Of a DNA stretch of 11,193 bases, positions 1 through 8,218 are shown piece after piece (the stretch's first letter is position 1; each line of letters begins with the position of its first letter). The translations under genes were made by a program, and so were the position numbers. This DNA is from Hyphomicrobiales bacterium (GTDB taxonomy: Bacteria > Pseudomonadota > Alphaproteobacteria > Rhizobiales > JAJFHR01): NCBI GenBank assembly GCA_021775515.1, contig JAJFHR010000354.1:1-11193 (forward strand), in the 5' to 3' direction. Under the pieces are notes generated by a model, which did not search any database, was not told the origin of the DNA, and was given only the letters and a program-made list of their open reading frames with translations.

Positions 1-988
1 CTCCTATAACAATTTGTGGGGAGTGCCGTTATCGCTGGCTCGTTGTGCTGCCACGTGCGAATTTGGCATATTTGAAATCGGCATGAACCATCCCGGTGAA
101 ATTACTCCTTTGGCAAAAATGGTTCGTCCGCACATCGCAATCGTTACCACCATTGCACCGGTACATTTAGGTTACTTCGGGTCTATAGCTGACATTGCCA
201 AAGCCAAAGCGGAAATATTTGATGGACTTGAGCCCGGTGGCACGGCCATCTTGAACCGCGATAATGAATATTTTGATTTTCTCAAGCAGGCGGCCTTGGA
301 CGCCGGTGCCAAAAAAATTGTTGGTTTTGGTGAACATGAAGCAGCGGAGGCGCGCCTGGTTTCCTGCGAGCTTGGCAAAGACAAAACCCGCGTTACAGCC
401 GATATTTCCGGGCAGCGGGTGAGTTATGAAATCGGTGCGCCGGGCAAACATCTCGTGATTAATTCTCTGGCTGTATTAGCAGGCGTCGCAGAAGCGGGCG
501 GCGATGTCAGCATTGCCTCGCTTGCCTTGAATAATTGGCAGGCGCAAAAAGGCCGAGGCGCTCAGCATGAGTTAACTATGGCTGGTGAACGCGCCGTGCT
601 CATAGATGAAAGTTACAATGCCAATCCTGTCTCCATGCGGGCGGCGCTGGAAAATTTGGGCAACGTCAAACCTGAAGGAAAAGGGCGGCGGATTGCTGTT
701 GTCGGCGACATGTTGGAATTGGGTGAACAATCGAAAGAATTTCACCGTAGTTTGTTGCAACCTGTGCTTGAGGCGAATATTGATGTTGTTTTTGCGGTCG
801 GAGACGATATGCAGGCCTTGTGGAATGACCTGCCCGTAAAGCTGAGAGGCGCTTACGTCTTAAATTCAGATGAGTTGAAAGGGCCTATTGTTGAAGCGGT
901 TCGGCCCGGTGATGTAATAATGGTCAAAGGATCGTTAGGAACTAAAATGGGCCCGCTTGTAGACGCTTTGTTGACGCATTTCGGGTAA
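1..988 (+). CDS. murF: MurF, UDP-MurNAc-tripeptide--D-Ala-D-Ala ligase (5' end outside window)
   Basis: Cytoplasmic ATP-dependent ligase that adds D-Ala-D-Ala to UDP-MurNAc-tripeptide, the last soluble step of peptidoglycan precursor synthesis. The reading frame is already open at base 2 (S-Y-N-N-L-W-G-V-P-L-S-L) and this stretch matches the family's conserved NNxxGVPLxL segment, so the true start lies upstream. About 328 residues are visible; family members are roughly 450-480, so the N-terminal UDP-binding domain and the ATP P-loop (GTNGKT type) are missing. Seen in order (visible numbering): EIGMNHPGEI at about 25-34 (central ATPase domain), NRDN near 85, and in the C-terminal ligase domain DESYNANPVSM near 202-212, GDMLELGE near 235-242 and MVKGSLGTKMG near 307-317. 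The frame ends in TAA at 986-988. The nearest upstream genes would be expected to be murE and ftsI, but they are not in view. It is followed by mraY after 58 bases. Identity is very secure; only the start is unknown. Confidence 0.97.
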   Translation, partial: SYNNLWGVPLSLARCAATCEFGIFEIGMNHPGEITPLAKMVRPHIAIVTTIAPVHLGYFGSIADIAKAKAEIFDGLEPGGTAILNRDNEYFDFLKQAALDAGAKKIVGFGEHEAAEARLVSCELGKDKTRVTADISGQRVSYEIGAPGKHLVINSLAVLAGVAEAGGDVSIASLALNNWQAQKGRGAQHELTMAGERAVLIDESYNANPVSMRAALENLGNVKPEGKGRRIAVVGDMLELGEQSKEFHRSLLQPVLEANIDVVFAVGDDMQALWNDLPVKLRGAYVLNSDELKGPIVEAVRPGDVIMVKGSLGTKMGPLVDALLTHFG

Positions 989-1001
989 TCACTGAACTAT
1001 C

Positions 1002-1037
1002 GGGAAAAGGGTAAAGGGAAAAAGGGAAAATTTTTCC
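1002..1037. repeat. Purine-rich GGGAAAA-type tandem repeat in the murF-mraY gap
   Basis: Four head-to-tail copies of a 7-8 base unit: GGGAAAA (1002-1008), GGGTAAA (1009-1015), GGGAAAAA (1016-1023) and GGGAAAA (1024-1030), followed by TTTTTCC. The last copy and this run form a short inverted repeat, GGAAAA-T-TTTTCC (1025-1037), ending just before the mraY Shine-Dalgarno site. It is the only non-coding stretch over 50 bases in the window. Function is unknown; possibilities include an upstream ribosome stand-by or mRNA-structure element, or simply slippage-generated sequence. Confidence 0.6.
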
Positions 1038-1042
1038 AAGGA
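1038..1042 (+). promoter_or_regulatory. Ribosome binding site of mraY
   Basis: AAGGA lies 4 bases before the ATG at 1047. It supports that ATG as the mraY start and sits directly after the purine repeat and the TTTTTCC run. Confidence 0.7.
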
Positions 1043-1046
1043 AAAT

Positions 1047-2135
1047 ATGCTTTATCATTTGATGTTGACACTCGCCGAGCAAGTCTCGGCTTTGAATGTA
1101 TTCCGCTACATTACTTTTCGCACCGGCGGGGCGACGATTACGGCGCTACTCATGGTGTTTTTGTTCGGACCCTGGATTATCTCGGCCTTGCGAGTGCGCC
1201 AGGGCAAAGGCCAGCCGATACGAGATGACGGGCCGGAAAGCCACATAATCAAAAAACAGGGCACGCCGACCATGGGTGGGCTGATGATTCTGTTTGGCAT
1301 TGCAACGGCGACCTTATTGTGGAGCAATCTTTCCAACGTCTACGTCTGGATAGTCCTCGGGGTAACACTGTCATATGGCGCCATTGGTCTTTATGACGAT
1401 TATCTTAAAGTCAGCCGCTCGTCGACAAAAGGCTTCCCGGGACGGATCAAAATGATGATCGAGACCCTGGTGGCAATCGTAGCTGTTTACATCATCATGC
1501 GGGCAGGGGCACAACCTTCCTCGTCCTCCATCGCCTTCCCGTTTATCAAGAATTTCATTGTTGATGCCGGGTGGTTTTTCCTTGTTTTTGGCGCCTTTGT
1601 GATTGTTGGTTCAGGCAATTCGGTTAATCTGACAGACGGATTGGATGGTTTGGCCATCGTCCCGGTGATGATTGCTTCCGGCAGTTTCGGCGTTATAGCC
1701 TATCTCACCGGAAATGCTGTTTTTGCTGATTACCTGCAGATAAATTTTGTGCCGGGCACGGGAGAACTTGCGGTCTTTTGCGGTGCGGTTTTGGGCGCGG
1801 GATTAGGGTTTTTGTGGTTTAATGCACCACCCGCAATGATTTTCATGGGAGATACCGGGTCCCTTGCTCTGGGCGGTGCGCTTGGCGCAATTGCCGTGGC
1901 CTCTAAACATGAAATTGTCCTCGGCATAATCGGCGGCCTGTTCGTTTTGGAAACAGTGTCAGTCATCGTCCAGGTAGTGTCGTTCAAACTGACCGGAAAG
2001 CGGGTTTTTCGCATGGCTCCCCTGCATCACCATTTCGAGCAAAAGGGCTGGGCCGAACCTACCATCGTCATCCGTTTCTGGATCATCTCCGTCGTATTGG
2101 CACTTGCCGGTCTTGCCACTTTGAAATTGAGGTAA
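1047..2135 (+). CDS. mraY: MraY, phospho-MurNAc-pentapeptide transferase
   Basis: Integral inner-membrane enzyme that transfers phospho-MurNAc-pentapeptide from UDP to undecaprenyl phosphate, giving lipid I. The 362-residue length is normal for the family. Visible motifs: TPTMGG at 73-78; the Mg-binding aspartate pair in LYDDYLK (D117, D118), followed by the cytoplasmic loop [16 protein letters not shown] at 194-201; FMGDTGS with D269; and the HHH motif in PLHHHFE at 327-329. Many hydrophobic stretches (for example about 31-48, 76-92, 97-116, 138-151, 175-189, 202-222, 240-257, 272-284, 290-311 and 340-358) fit the ten-helix topology. The N-terminus [12 protein letters not shown] resembles proteobacterial MraY proteins, and AAGGA before the ATG supports the start. 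The TAA at 2133-2135 is 6 bases before murD. It receives the product of MurF and feeds MurG. Confidence 0.98.
   Translation: MLYHLMLTLAEQVSALNVFRYITFRTGGATITALLMVFLFGPWIISALRVRQGKGQPIRDDGPESHIIKKQGTPTMGGLMILFGIATATLLWSNLSNVYVWIVLGVTLSYGAIGLYDDYLKVSRSSTKGFPGRIKMMIETLVAIVAVYIIMRAGAQPSSSSIAFPFIKNFIVDAGWFFLVFGAFVIVGSGNSVNLTDGLDGLAIVPVMIASGSFGVIAYLTGNAVFADYLQINFVPGTGELAVFCGAVLGAGLGFLWFNAPPAMIFMGDTGSLALGGALGAIAVASKHEIVLGIIGGLFVLETVSVIVQVVSFKLTGKRVFRMAPLHHHFEQKGWAEPTIVIRFWIISVVLALAGLATLKLR
2129..2132 (+). promoter_or_regulatory. Ribosome binding site of murD, inside the mraY end
   Basis: GAGG lies in the final codons of mraY, touching its TAA, and is 9 bases before the murD ATG at 2142. Ribosomes finishing mraY would end on top of it, which fits coupled translation. 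Confidence 0.6.
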
Positions 2136-2141
2136 TGTGCA

Positions 2142-3578
2142 ATGATCCCGGCGACCACCTTTGCCGGCAAAAACGTTGCTGTATTTGGGTTGGGGGCAAC
2201 AGGATTTGCCACCATTGCTTCGCTCAAGGCCGCAGACGCAACCGTAGTAGCCTATGATGACAACAAACGGGCAATTGAAATAGCTGAGAGTTGTGGCATT
2301 GGATTGCTCGACCTAAGAGATGCTGACTGGCATAAAATTGATGCACTTGTCCTAAGCCCGGGCGTGCCTCTCACTCACCCAAAACCACATTGGGCGGTTG
2401 AGCTTGCCAGAAAATATGATGTGGAAATTATTGGCGATACGGAAATTCTGGTGCGCGAACTAAAGCGCTGCTCACCTGAGGCTAACCTCATCGCCATAAC
2501 CGGCACCAATGGCAAATCGACGACGACAGCGCTTATCGGTCACGTGTTAAAACAGGCCGGCGTAAAGGTTCAGGTGGGCGGCAATATTGGAAAGCCTGTA
2601 CTGGAATTAGACCTTCCGGGGCCAGATGAGGCGCTGGTGGTTGAATTTTCTTCCTATCAGATCGATTTAACCCCAAATCTTTGCCCACATGTTTCCATCC
2701 TATTAAACCTTTCTCCCGATCATATAGACCGGCATGGTTCGATGCGCCGGTATGCGGCAATCAAGGCGCGCATCTTTGCCCGTCAGGGACGCGGAGATGT
2801 TGCGGTGATCGGCATTGATGACGAATGGTCAAGAGGGTTTCTTACGATGGTGCCTGATAAGGTGCAGCGGGTGGCAATATCTTCCAGCAAGACGTTGGGC
2901 GCAGATATATTTGCCGACCAGGGCTGGTTGTATGACATGTCATCGGGTGTTGGTGTGAAGGTTGCAAATCTTACAACGGCACCCTCACTGAAGGGTGTTC
3001 ACAACTGGCAGAACGCCGCTGCCGGATTTGCCGCAGCCCGCGCGCTGGGGGTTGCTGCTGCCGACATCGAACAAGGATTTCAAACGTTCCCAGGTCTGGA
3101 ACATCGTATGGAGTGCGTCGGAGAAAAATCTGGTGTTATTTTTGTCAATGACAGCAAAGCAACCAATGCAGATGCAGCAGCGCGCTCGCTTGCGACATTT
3201 GATGAAATTTATTGGATTGCCGGCGGTCAGGCAAAAGAGGGCGGAATTGAAGAGCTAAAACCTTACTTCGGTAAAATCCGAAAAGCCTATCTGATCGGTG
3301 AAGCTGCCGAACAATTCGCTCAGACACTTGCAGGTGAGGTGGACGTGCAGGTTACGGGAACCTTGGACAAGGCAGTGTCACAGGCAGCGATCGACATCGC
3401 TAAGCGGCGTGACGTTTCCCGTGGTGGTGAGGCGGTGGTGTTGCTTGCGCCAGCTTGTGCCTCTTTTGATCAATTTGGCAATTTTGCAATACGCGGCGAT
3501 GCTTTTCGGCAGGCTGTTGCCGCTATTGATGGGGTTAATATGAAGCGGATGGAAAATACCAATGTTCAACCGGAATGA
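2142..3578 (+). CDS. murD: MurD, UDP-MurNAc-L-Ala--D-Glu ligase
   Basis: Cytoplasmic Mur ligase that adds D-glutamate to UDP-MurNAc-L-alanine using ATP. It has 478 residues, slightly longer than E. coli MurD (about 438) and usual for alphaproteobacteria. Domain order: an N-terminal nucleotide-sugar domain starting with VAVFGLGATG (12-21); the central ATPase domain with the P-loop GTNGKST (121-127), then VEFSSYQ (167-173) and LNLSPDHIDRHGS (188-200); HNWQNAAAG at 287-295, marking entry to the C-terminal domain; NDSKATN (336-342); and APACASFDQF (436-445). These last two are the MurD-type signature that separates it from MurC, MurE and MurF. The ATG at 2142 has GAGG upstream and no competing start. 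The last six codons, including the stop, overlap ftsW in another frame. Confidence 0.98.
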   Translation: MIPATTFAGKNVAVFGLGATGFATIASLKAADATVVAYDDNKRAIEIAESCGIGLLDLRDADWHKIDALVLSPGVPLTHPKPHWAVELARKYDVEIIGDTEILVRELKRCSPEANLIAITGTNGKSTTTALIGHVLKQAGVKVQVGGNIGKPVLELDLPGPDEALVVEFSSYQIDLTPNLCPHVSILLNLSPDHIDRHGSMRRYAAIKARIFARQGRGDVAVIGIDDEWSRGFLTMVPDKVQRVAISSSKTLGADIFADQGWLYDMSSGVGVKVANLTTAPSLKGVHNWQNAAAGFAAARALGVAAADIEQGFQTFPGLEHRMECVGEKSGVIFVNDSKATNADAAARSLATFDEIYWIAGGQAKEGGIEELKPYFGKIRKAYLIGEAAEQFAQTLAGEVDVQVTGTLDKAVSQAAIDIAKRRDVSRGGEAVVLLAPACASFDQFGNFAIRGDAFRQAVAAIDGVNMKRMENTNVQPE

Positions 3579-4719
3579 AAAAAGTCTTTTGACCTCTTGG
3601 TGGTGGACCGTTGATAAATGGATGTTCGCTGCCCTTTTAGCCCTCATGATCGGTGGCATTTTGCTGGCGATGGCGGCAAGCCCGCCGGTAGCGCAACGAC
3701 TTGGCTTAAGCAACTTTCATTTTGTCTATCGCCAGATCATTTTTGATATTCCTGCCCTGATCCTGTTGTTTGGCTGTTCGATGTTGGATGCCAAGCAGGT
3801 GCGGCGGCTGTCACTCGTTATAGTGGTGGGTGGTTTTGGCCTCATGGTGATGGCCCTGCTTTTTGGCTCTCCGGTCAAAGGGGCAACAAGGTGGATCCAG
3901 ATTGCCGGATTTGCTCTACAGCCTTCGGAACTGGTCAAGCCCGGCTTTGTCGTGCTTAGTGCCTGGCTATTTTCAGAATGCCTTAAACGTCCTGATATTC
4001 CGGGCAGAACGCTTGCTTCCATTCTTTTTGCCGGATTTGTCGGATTGTTGCTGTTGCAGCCTGATTTTGGCCAAACCCTGCTGGTGGGAGCGGTCTGGTT
4101 CATCATGTTTTTCATGACCGGCTTGTCGTGGATGTGGCTGCCGGTGTTGGGAGGGCTCGGTGTGGCGGGTATTTTTGCTGCCTACTATTCGTTGCCCCAT
4201 GTTGCCCGCCGAATTGATCAGTTTCTCGATCCTACTTCCGGGGATAACTATCAGGTCGGCCTGGCGCTTGATTCTTTTGTGCGTGGCGGCTGGCTGGGCC
4301 GGGGACCCGGTGAGGGCCAGATAAAGCGGATATTGCCTGACGCCCACAGTGATTTTATCTTTTCGGTCGCGGCCGAAGAGTTTGGCATCATTGTTTGCCT
4401 TTTGCTGGTGTTCACGTTTGCTTTTATCGTATTTCGCGGGCTTTCGCGCTGTATCGCCGAGAGCGATCCCTTTATTCGTCTGGCAACCTTGGGACTGGTG
4501 TCGATGTTTGGTCTGCAGGCGCTCATTAATATGGCGGTTAATCTGTCGTTGCTGCCAGCGAAGGGAATGACCCTGCCGTTTATTTCATATGGCGGCTCAT
4601 CGGCAATCTCGGTGGCAATTTCCATGGGTTTTGTCATGGCTCTTACCCGCAAAAGACCTGGTCAAAACTTTGGCGTATCGTTTGAAGGCGGCTTACCGGC
4701 ACTGCAAGGTAGCCGTTGA
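3562..4719 (+). CDS. ftsW: FtsW, septal SEDS peptidoglycan glycosyltransferase
   Basis: Polytopic membrane protein of the SEDS family that polymerises lipid II at the division septum together with the transpeptidase FtsI. It has 385 residues, a normal length. The N-terminal WWWTVDKW (13-20), followed by a helix and ASPPVA (39-44), is typical of alphaproteobacterial FtsW. SEDS landmarks: KGATRWI (107-113), QPSE (120-123), QPDFG (166-170), LPDAHSDFIF (258-267), where D264 aligns with the proposed catalytic Asp (E. coli FtsW Asp297, from memory), AAEEFG (270-275) and LPFISYGGSS (338-347). About ten hydrophobic segments are apparent. RodA is the main alternative, but the N-terminus and the dcw position favour FtsW. 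The ATG at 3562 is the first start in this frame, 8 bases after GGA (3551-3553), inside murD. A later ATG (M21) would cut off the conserved WWWTVD block. The frame ends in TGA at 4717-4719. Confidence 0.97.
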   Translation: MFNRNEKSLLTSWWWTVDKWMFAALLALMIGGILLAMAASPPVAQRLGLSNFHFVYRQIIFDIPALILLFGCSMLDAKQVRRLSLVIVVGGFGLMVMALLFGSPVKGATRWIQIAGFALQPSELVKPGFVVLSAWLFSECLKRPDIPGRTLASILFAGFVGLLLLQPDFGQTLLVGAVWFIMFFMTGLSWMWLPVLGGLGVAGIFAAYYSLPHVARRIDQFLDPTSGDNYQVGLALDSFVRGGWLGRGPGEGQIKRILPDAHSDFIFSVAAEEFGIIVCLLLVFTFAFIVFRGLSRCIAESDPFIRLATLGLVSMFGLQALINMAVNLSLLPAKGMTLPFISYGGSSAISVAISMGFVMALTRKRPGQNFGVSFEGGLPALQGSR

Positions 4720-4721
4720 CT

Positions 4722-5834
4722 ATGGCTCGTGCCCGCACTCGTGCCAGCTCCATAGCCATATGTGCTGGCGGCACTGGTGGGCATTTGTTTCCGGCCGAAG
4801 CGTTGAGCGCTGAACTCAGGCAGCGCGGGCATAAAATACTACTGCTTACCGACGAACGCGGCCTTCGTTACGGTGACAAGTTTCCGTGTGATGAAGTTGT
4901 TCAGATATCTTCCGCCACGCTTTCACCGCGTGCGCCACTTAAGGCTGTTATCGGTCTGGCGCGGTTGAGCGCAGGAACAATAAAATCACTTGGCGTTTTG
5001 AAATCCGCCAAAGTTAGCGCTATGGCTGGCTTTGGCGGATATCCGACTATTCCGCCGATGATTGCGGGCGCAGTTCTGGGAATACCCACCTGCCTGCATG
5101 AGCAAAATGCCGTTATGGGAAGGGCAAACCGGTTTTTGGCGCGTTTTGCCTCCATATTGGCCAAAAGCTTCGAAACAACAAAACATATTCCCGAACGTAA
5201 AAATTTACATGTTGTTACCACCGGTAATCCGGTTCGTGAGCAGGTCATCAAATTAAGAAACGTGCCGTATGAGCCTCCTGTGGTTGACGGTGATTTTAAA
5301 TTACTGATATTTGGCGGAAGTCAGGGAGCGAGTGTATTTAGTGACATCGTACCACCGGCGCTTGACCTATTGCCTGAACTGACCAAAAAACGCCTTAAAG
5401 TTACGCAACAGTGTCGTCCTGAAGATATTGAACGTGTCAAACTAGCCTATGAAACTGCCGGTATTGAAGTTGAACTTGCCACATTTTTTCCTAACCTGCC
5501 GAAACGAATGGCCGAGGCTCACCTTATTGTTGCGCGTTCAGGTGCTTCTTGTTTGAGTGAACTCACTGTTATAGGCAGGCCATCTATTTTAATTCCTCTG
5601 CCTCATTCCCTGGATAATGATCAACGCGAGAATGCACGCGCCCTTGAACATAACGGTGGAGCCTGGGTGGTCGATCAATCTGATTTTAAACCGGACCAAT
5701 TTGCGCAAATGCTCGACCAGTTTCAGCGTGAACCCAACCGATTAAGCGCGGCTGCTCTGGCGGCACATCAAAATGGCTGGCCCGATGCGGCACAGCATCT
5801 GGCAGATGCGGTCGAGAAGATCGCACGAGTATAA
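4722..5834 (+). CDS. murG: MurG, lipid I GlcNAc transferase (lipid II synthase)
   Basis: Peripheral inner-membrane GT-B glycosyltransferase that adds GlcNAc from UDP-GlcNAc to lipid I, making lipid II. It has 370 residues from the ATG, a normal length. Glycine-rich loops are seen at [12 protein letters not shown] (16-27) and GFGGYP (103-108) in the N-terminal Rossmann domain, followed by [12 protein letters not shown] (126-137). The C-terminal domain starts near [10 protein letters not shown] (195-204) and carries [11 protein letters not shown] (271-281), the donor-binding region, and DNDQRENA (298-305). Start choice: the ATG at 4722 begins 2 bases after the ftsW stop. An in-frame TTG at 4716 overlaps that stop (TTGA) and is better spaced (6 bases) from AAGG at 4706-4709; it would add two residues. 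The ATG is preferred on codon grounds, but the choice is open. An 11-bp inverted repeat lies inside the gene at 5003-5040. Confidence 0.96.
   Translation: MARARTRASSIAICAGGTGGHLFPAEALSAELRQRGHKILLLTDERGLRYGDKFPCDEVVQISSATLSPRAPLKAVIGLARLSAGTIKSLGVLKSAKVSAMAGFGGYPTIPPMIAGAVLGIPTCLHEQNAVMGRANRFLARFASILAKSFETTKHIPERKNLHVVTTGNPVREQVIKLRNVPYEPPVVDGDFKLLIFGGSQGASVFSDIVPPALDLLPELTKKRLKVTQQCRPEDIERVKLAYETAGIEVELATFFPNLPKRMAEAHLIVARSGASCLSELTVIGRPSILIPLPHSLDNDQRENARALEHNGGAWVVDQSDFKPDQFAQMLDQFQREPNRLSAAALAAHQNGWPDAAQHLADAVEKIARV
5003..5040. repeat. Exact 11-bp inverted repeat inside murG
   Basis: ATCCGCCAAAG (5003-5013) and its exact reverse complement CTTTGGCGGAT (5030-5040) flank a 16-base spacer. 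The mRNA could form an 11-pair stem, extendable by one U-G pair. It covers codons for the [10 protein letters not shown] region, a conserved MurG loop, so coding constraint may explain part of it. No U-run follows, so it is not a classical terminator. Confidence 0.55.
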
Positions 5835-5835
5835 A

Positions 5836-5840
5836 AGGGA
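5836..5840 (+). promoter_or_regulatory. Ribosome binding site of murC
   Basis: AGGGA lies 2 bases after the murG stop and 5 bases before the murC ATG at 5846. It is a clear Shine-Dalgarno match in an 11-base gap. Confidence 0.65.
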
Positions 5841-5845
5841 AAATA

Positions 5846-7258
5846 ATGAGGCTTTCTCAAGAAGTCGGCCCAATTCATTTTATTGGCATCGGCGGCATCG
5901 GTATGAGTGGAATTGCCGAGGTTATGCACAATCTCGGGTTCAGCGTTCAAGGATCAGACCTGAGCCAAAATGCTAATGTTGACCGACTGCGCGAATTAGG
6001 CATCACCATTGCCATCGGGCATGAGGCTGAAAATATTGAAAACGCCAGTGTGGTTGTTACCTCCTCGGCGGTGAAAAGTGATAATCCCGAAGTCGTTGCT
6101 GCCCGGGCGAAATTTCTTCCGTTAGTTCGCCGGGCGGAAATGCTGGCGGAATTGATGCGGCTTAAATCAAGCGTTGCTGTTGGCGGCACGCATGGCAAAA
6201 CAACCACGACAAGTATGATTGCGGCAATGTTTGATGCCGCGAAGCTTGATCCCACGGTGATCAACGGCGGAATTATAAATGCTTACGGTACCAACGCCAG
6301 GCTGGGCGAGGGAGACTGGATGATTGTTGAAGCGGATGAGTCCGATGGAACATTTGTCAAACTTCCTGCCGAAATTGCGATTGTTACCAACATCGATCCC
6401 GAACATCTTGATCATTACGGCGATTTTGATGCGGTGCGTAGTGCTTTTCATGCATTTGTTGAAAACGTGCCGTTTTACGGCTTTGCTGTGATGTGCATAG
6501 ACCATCCTGAGGTCCAGGCCCTGATTGGAAAAATAGCCGATCGCCGCATTGTAACCTACGGGGAAAGTCCACAGGCCGAAGTGAGGATGGTCGATCTTAC
6601 TTTTGACAATGGTGATTGTATTTACGATGTCGTCATAACCGATAGGATGAGCGGCGAAGTGCGCGAAATTACCGGGCTCAGGCTGCCCATGCCAGGGCGC
6701 CACAACGCGCTCAATTCTCTTGCAGCGGTTGGCGTGGCAGGGCAGCTAAAATTTTCTGATGAGGTCATTCGGTCTGCCCTTGCCAATTTTGGCGGCGTTA
6801 AGCGGCGCTTCACCAAAACAGGGGTGTGGAATGATATTATCATTTTTGATGACTACGGCCATCACCCGGTTGAGATTTCCGCGGTTTTATCGGCGGCGCG
6901 CGATGTTGCGAAAAACCGGGTAATCGCCGTGATGCAACCACACCGTTACACCCGGCTCGAGAGCCTGTTTGATGAATTTTGCAGCTGTTTTAACGATGCC
7001 GACGTTGTGATTATCGCTCCGGTTTATGCTGCCGGCGAGGCGCCAATCGAAGGCTTTGACCGTGATGGTTTGGTAGATGGCTTAACCGCGCGCGGCCATC
7101 TCCACGCACTCAGTCTGGAAGGCCCGGAGGGGTTGGCGGGAATAATTGCTGAAATCGGCGAACCGGGAGATGTGGTTGTCTGCCTGGGAGCGGGCACTAT
7201 TACATACTGGGCGCAGGCATTGCCGCAGGAACTTGCCGCGATTACACAGAAACCTTGA
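5846..7258 (+). CDS. murC: MurC, UDP-MurNAc--L-alanine ligase
   Basis: Cytoplasmic Mur ligase that adds the first amino acid, L-alanine, to UDP-MurNAc. It has 470 residues, in line with the family. The N-terminal domain begins with [16 protein letters not shown] (10-25), the dinucleotide-fold glycine loop characteristic of MurC/Mpl. GSDLS (37-41) follows. The ATPase domain has the P-loop GTHGKTT (114-120), EADESDGTF (162-170) and [13 protein letters not shown] (181-193). [16 protein letters not shown] (283-298) leads to the C-terminal domain with FGGVKRRF (315-322), [10 protein letters not shown] (335-344), QPHRYTR (364-370) and [10 protein letters not shown] (447-456). Mpl (murein-peptide ligase) shares much of this, but the gene's place between murG and murB and its length favour MurC. 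The ATG at 5846 has AGGGA 5 bases upstream. It is separated from murB by 7 bases. Confidence 0.98.
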   Translation: MRLSQEVGPIHFIGIGGIGMSGIAEVMHNLGFSVQGSDLSQNANVDRLRELGITIAIGHEAENIENASVVVTSSAVKSDNPEVVAARAKFLPLVRRAEMLAELMRLKSSVAVGGTHGKTTTTSMIAAMFDAAKLDPTVINGGIINAYGTNARLGEGDWMIVEADESDGTFVKLPAEIAIVTNIDPEHLDHYGDFDAVRSAFHAFVENVPFYGFAVMCIDHPEVQALIGKIADRRIVTYGESPQAEVRMVDLTFDNGDCIYDVVITDRMSGEVREITGLRLPMPGRHNALNSLAAVGVAGQLKFSDEVIRSALANFGGVKRRFTKTGVWNDIIIFDDYGHHPVEISAVLSAARDVAKNRVIAVMQPHRYTRLESLFDEFCSCFNDADVVIIAPVYAAGEAPIEGFDRDGLVDGLTARGHLHALSLEGPEGLAGIIAEIGEPGDVVVCLGAGTITYWAQALPQELAAITQKP

Positions 7259-7261
7259 GGA
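7257..7261 (+). promoter_or_regulatory. Ribosome binding site of murB (decides the start)
   Basis: GAGGA overlaps the murC stop codon and is 4 bases before the ATG at 7266. The same frame stays open upstream to 7146, but no comparable site precedes that longer form. Confidence 0.7.
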
Positions 7262-7265
7262 CTTT

Positions 7266-8183
7266 ATGGCGGTAAAATTATCCGGTGAAGACTTATTGAA
7301 GCGTTTGCCAGAGGTGCGTGGGCGTCTGAGCGCCGATGTTCTGCTTTCCGGCCTTACCTGGTTTCGGGTCGGTGGCCCTGCGGAAGTTGTTTTCTCGCCT
7401 GCTGATGAAGATGATTTAGCAGGTTTCCTGCGCGAATTGTCCGATGAAATTCCCGTGACAACCATCGGTGTTGGTTCCAATCTGCTGGTTCGTGATGGTG
7501 GCATTCCCGGTGTTATTATTCGATTGGGCCGGGGATTTTCTTATATCAATATTGAGGATGATTTTCGCATCCGGGCGGGTTCAGCGGTTCCCGATGTCAA
7601 ACTGGCTCTTGCAGCAGCTCAAGCGGGCATAGCCGGCCTGGCATTTTATCGCGGCATCCCCGGCTCCATTGGCGGTGCCTTGCGCATGAATGGTGGTTCG
7701 TATGGGACCGAAACCAAAGATGTAGTGCGGGAAGTGCGCGCGGTAAATCCGGCGGGCGAGCAAATTTTGCTGAAGGTCGAGGAGATGGGATATTCGTATC
7801 GTCATTGTTCTGTTCCCGAAGACATCATCTTTACCGAAGCTGTGTTTCAGGGTGAAGCTGGCGAAGTTGAGCAAATTGCTGAGGATATGCAGGCGATTAC
7901 TAATGCGCGCGAACAGACCCAACCGATACGAAGCCGTACCGGCGGTAGTACGTTTAAAAATCCGCCGGGGCAAAAATCCTGGCAACTCATTGATGCCGCC
8001 GGCTGTCGCGGCCTCAGGGTGGGCGGTGCGCATGTATCGGAAAAACATTGCAACTTCTTAATAAATGACGGCGATGCTAGTGCTGCTGATCTCGAAACGC
8101 TGGGTGAAACCGTGCGCGAGCGGGTCCAGGCGCATAGCGGTATTTTGCTTGAGTGGGAAATTAAGCGCATTGGCATTGCTTGA
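7266..8183 (+). CDS. murB: MurB, UDP-N-acetylenolpyruvoylglucosamine reductase
   Basis: Cytoplasmic FAD enzyme that reduces UDP-GlcNAc-enolpyruvate to UDP-MurNAc with NADPH, just before the MurC step. It has 305 residues from this ATG, near the size of the shorter (type II-like) MurB group; E. coli MurB is about 342. The FAD-binding domain shows TWFRVGGPAEV (31-41), VGSNLLVRDGG (69-79) and GLAFYRGIPGSIGGALRMNGGSYG (begins at 124). The MurB C-terminal domain shows YSYRHCS (176-182) with the substrate-site Arg179, GGSTFKNP (226-233) with the proton-donor Ser228, WQLIDAAGCRGLRVGGAHVS (begins at 239) and LLEWEIKRIG (294-303) with the conserved Glu. The frame is open 40 codons further upstream inside murC, but those residues are rich in Arg and Trp and unlike MurB, and GAGGA marks the ATG at 7266. 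The TGA at 8181-8183 is 35 bases before ddl. Confidence 0.97.
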   Translation: MAVKLSGEDLLKRLPEVRGRLSADVLLSGLTWFRVGGPAEVVFSPADEDDLAGFLRELSDEIPVTTIGVGSNLLVRDGGIPGVIIRLGRGFSYINIEDDFRIRAGSAVPDVKLALAAAQAGIAGLAFYRGIPGSIGGALRMNGGSYGTETKDVVREVRAVNPAGEQILLKVEEMGYSYRHCSVPEDIIFTEAVFQGEAGEVEQIAEDMQAITNAREQTQPIRSRTGGSTFKNPPGQKSWQLIDAAGCRGLRVGGAHVSEKHCNFLINDGDASAADLETLGETVRERVQAHSGILLEWEIKRIGIA

Positions 8184-8207
8184 GGGTCTGAAACAGGGCC
8201 GAATGCT

Positions 8208-8211
8208 GGAG
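8208..8211 (+). promoter_or_regulatory. Ribosome binding site of ddl
   Basis: GGAG sits 7 bases before the ATG at 8219, within the 35-base murB-ddl gap. I see no hairpin or promoter in the rest of that gap. Confidence 0.65.
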
Positions 8212-8218
8212 AATTTCT

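Noticed and set aside
14..988. TTG at 14 as a true start of a short MurF-like protein.
   Set aside because: The frame is open to the window edge, and the residues before the TTG (S-Y-N-N) continue the conserved MurF segment, so the gene is cut by the window rather than truncated.
2160..2171. A 12-base palindrome, TTTGCCGGCAAA, just inside murD.
   Set aside because: Palindromes of this length are expected a few times by chance in 11 kb, and it encodes ordinary N-terminal residues of MurD (FAGK).
6167..6703. A 178-codon open frame on the minus strand within murC, and similar long minus-strand frames elsewhere.
   Set aside because: They lie opposite well-supported genes with intact conserved motifs, have no recognisable domains or ribosome binding sites, and are antisense shadows.
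7146..7265. A 40-residue N-terminal extension of murB reaching back into murC.
   Set aside because: The extension lies wholly within murC in another frame, its composition does not resemble MurB, and GAGGA 4 bases before the ATG at 7266 marks the likely start.
8184..8218. The murB-ddl gap as a possible promoter or terminator.
   Set aside because: Only 35 bases long, with a ribosome binding site for ddl but no convincing hairpin with a T-run or -35/-10 pair.
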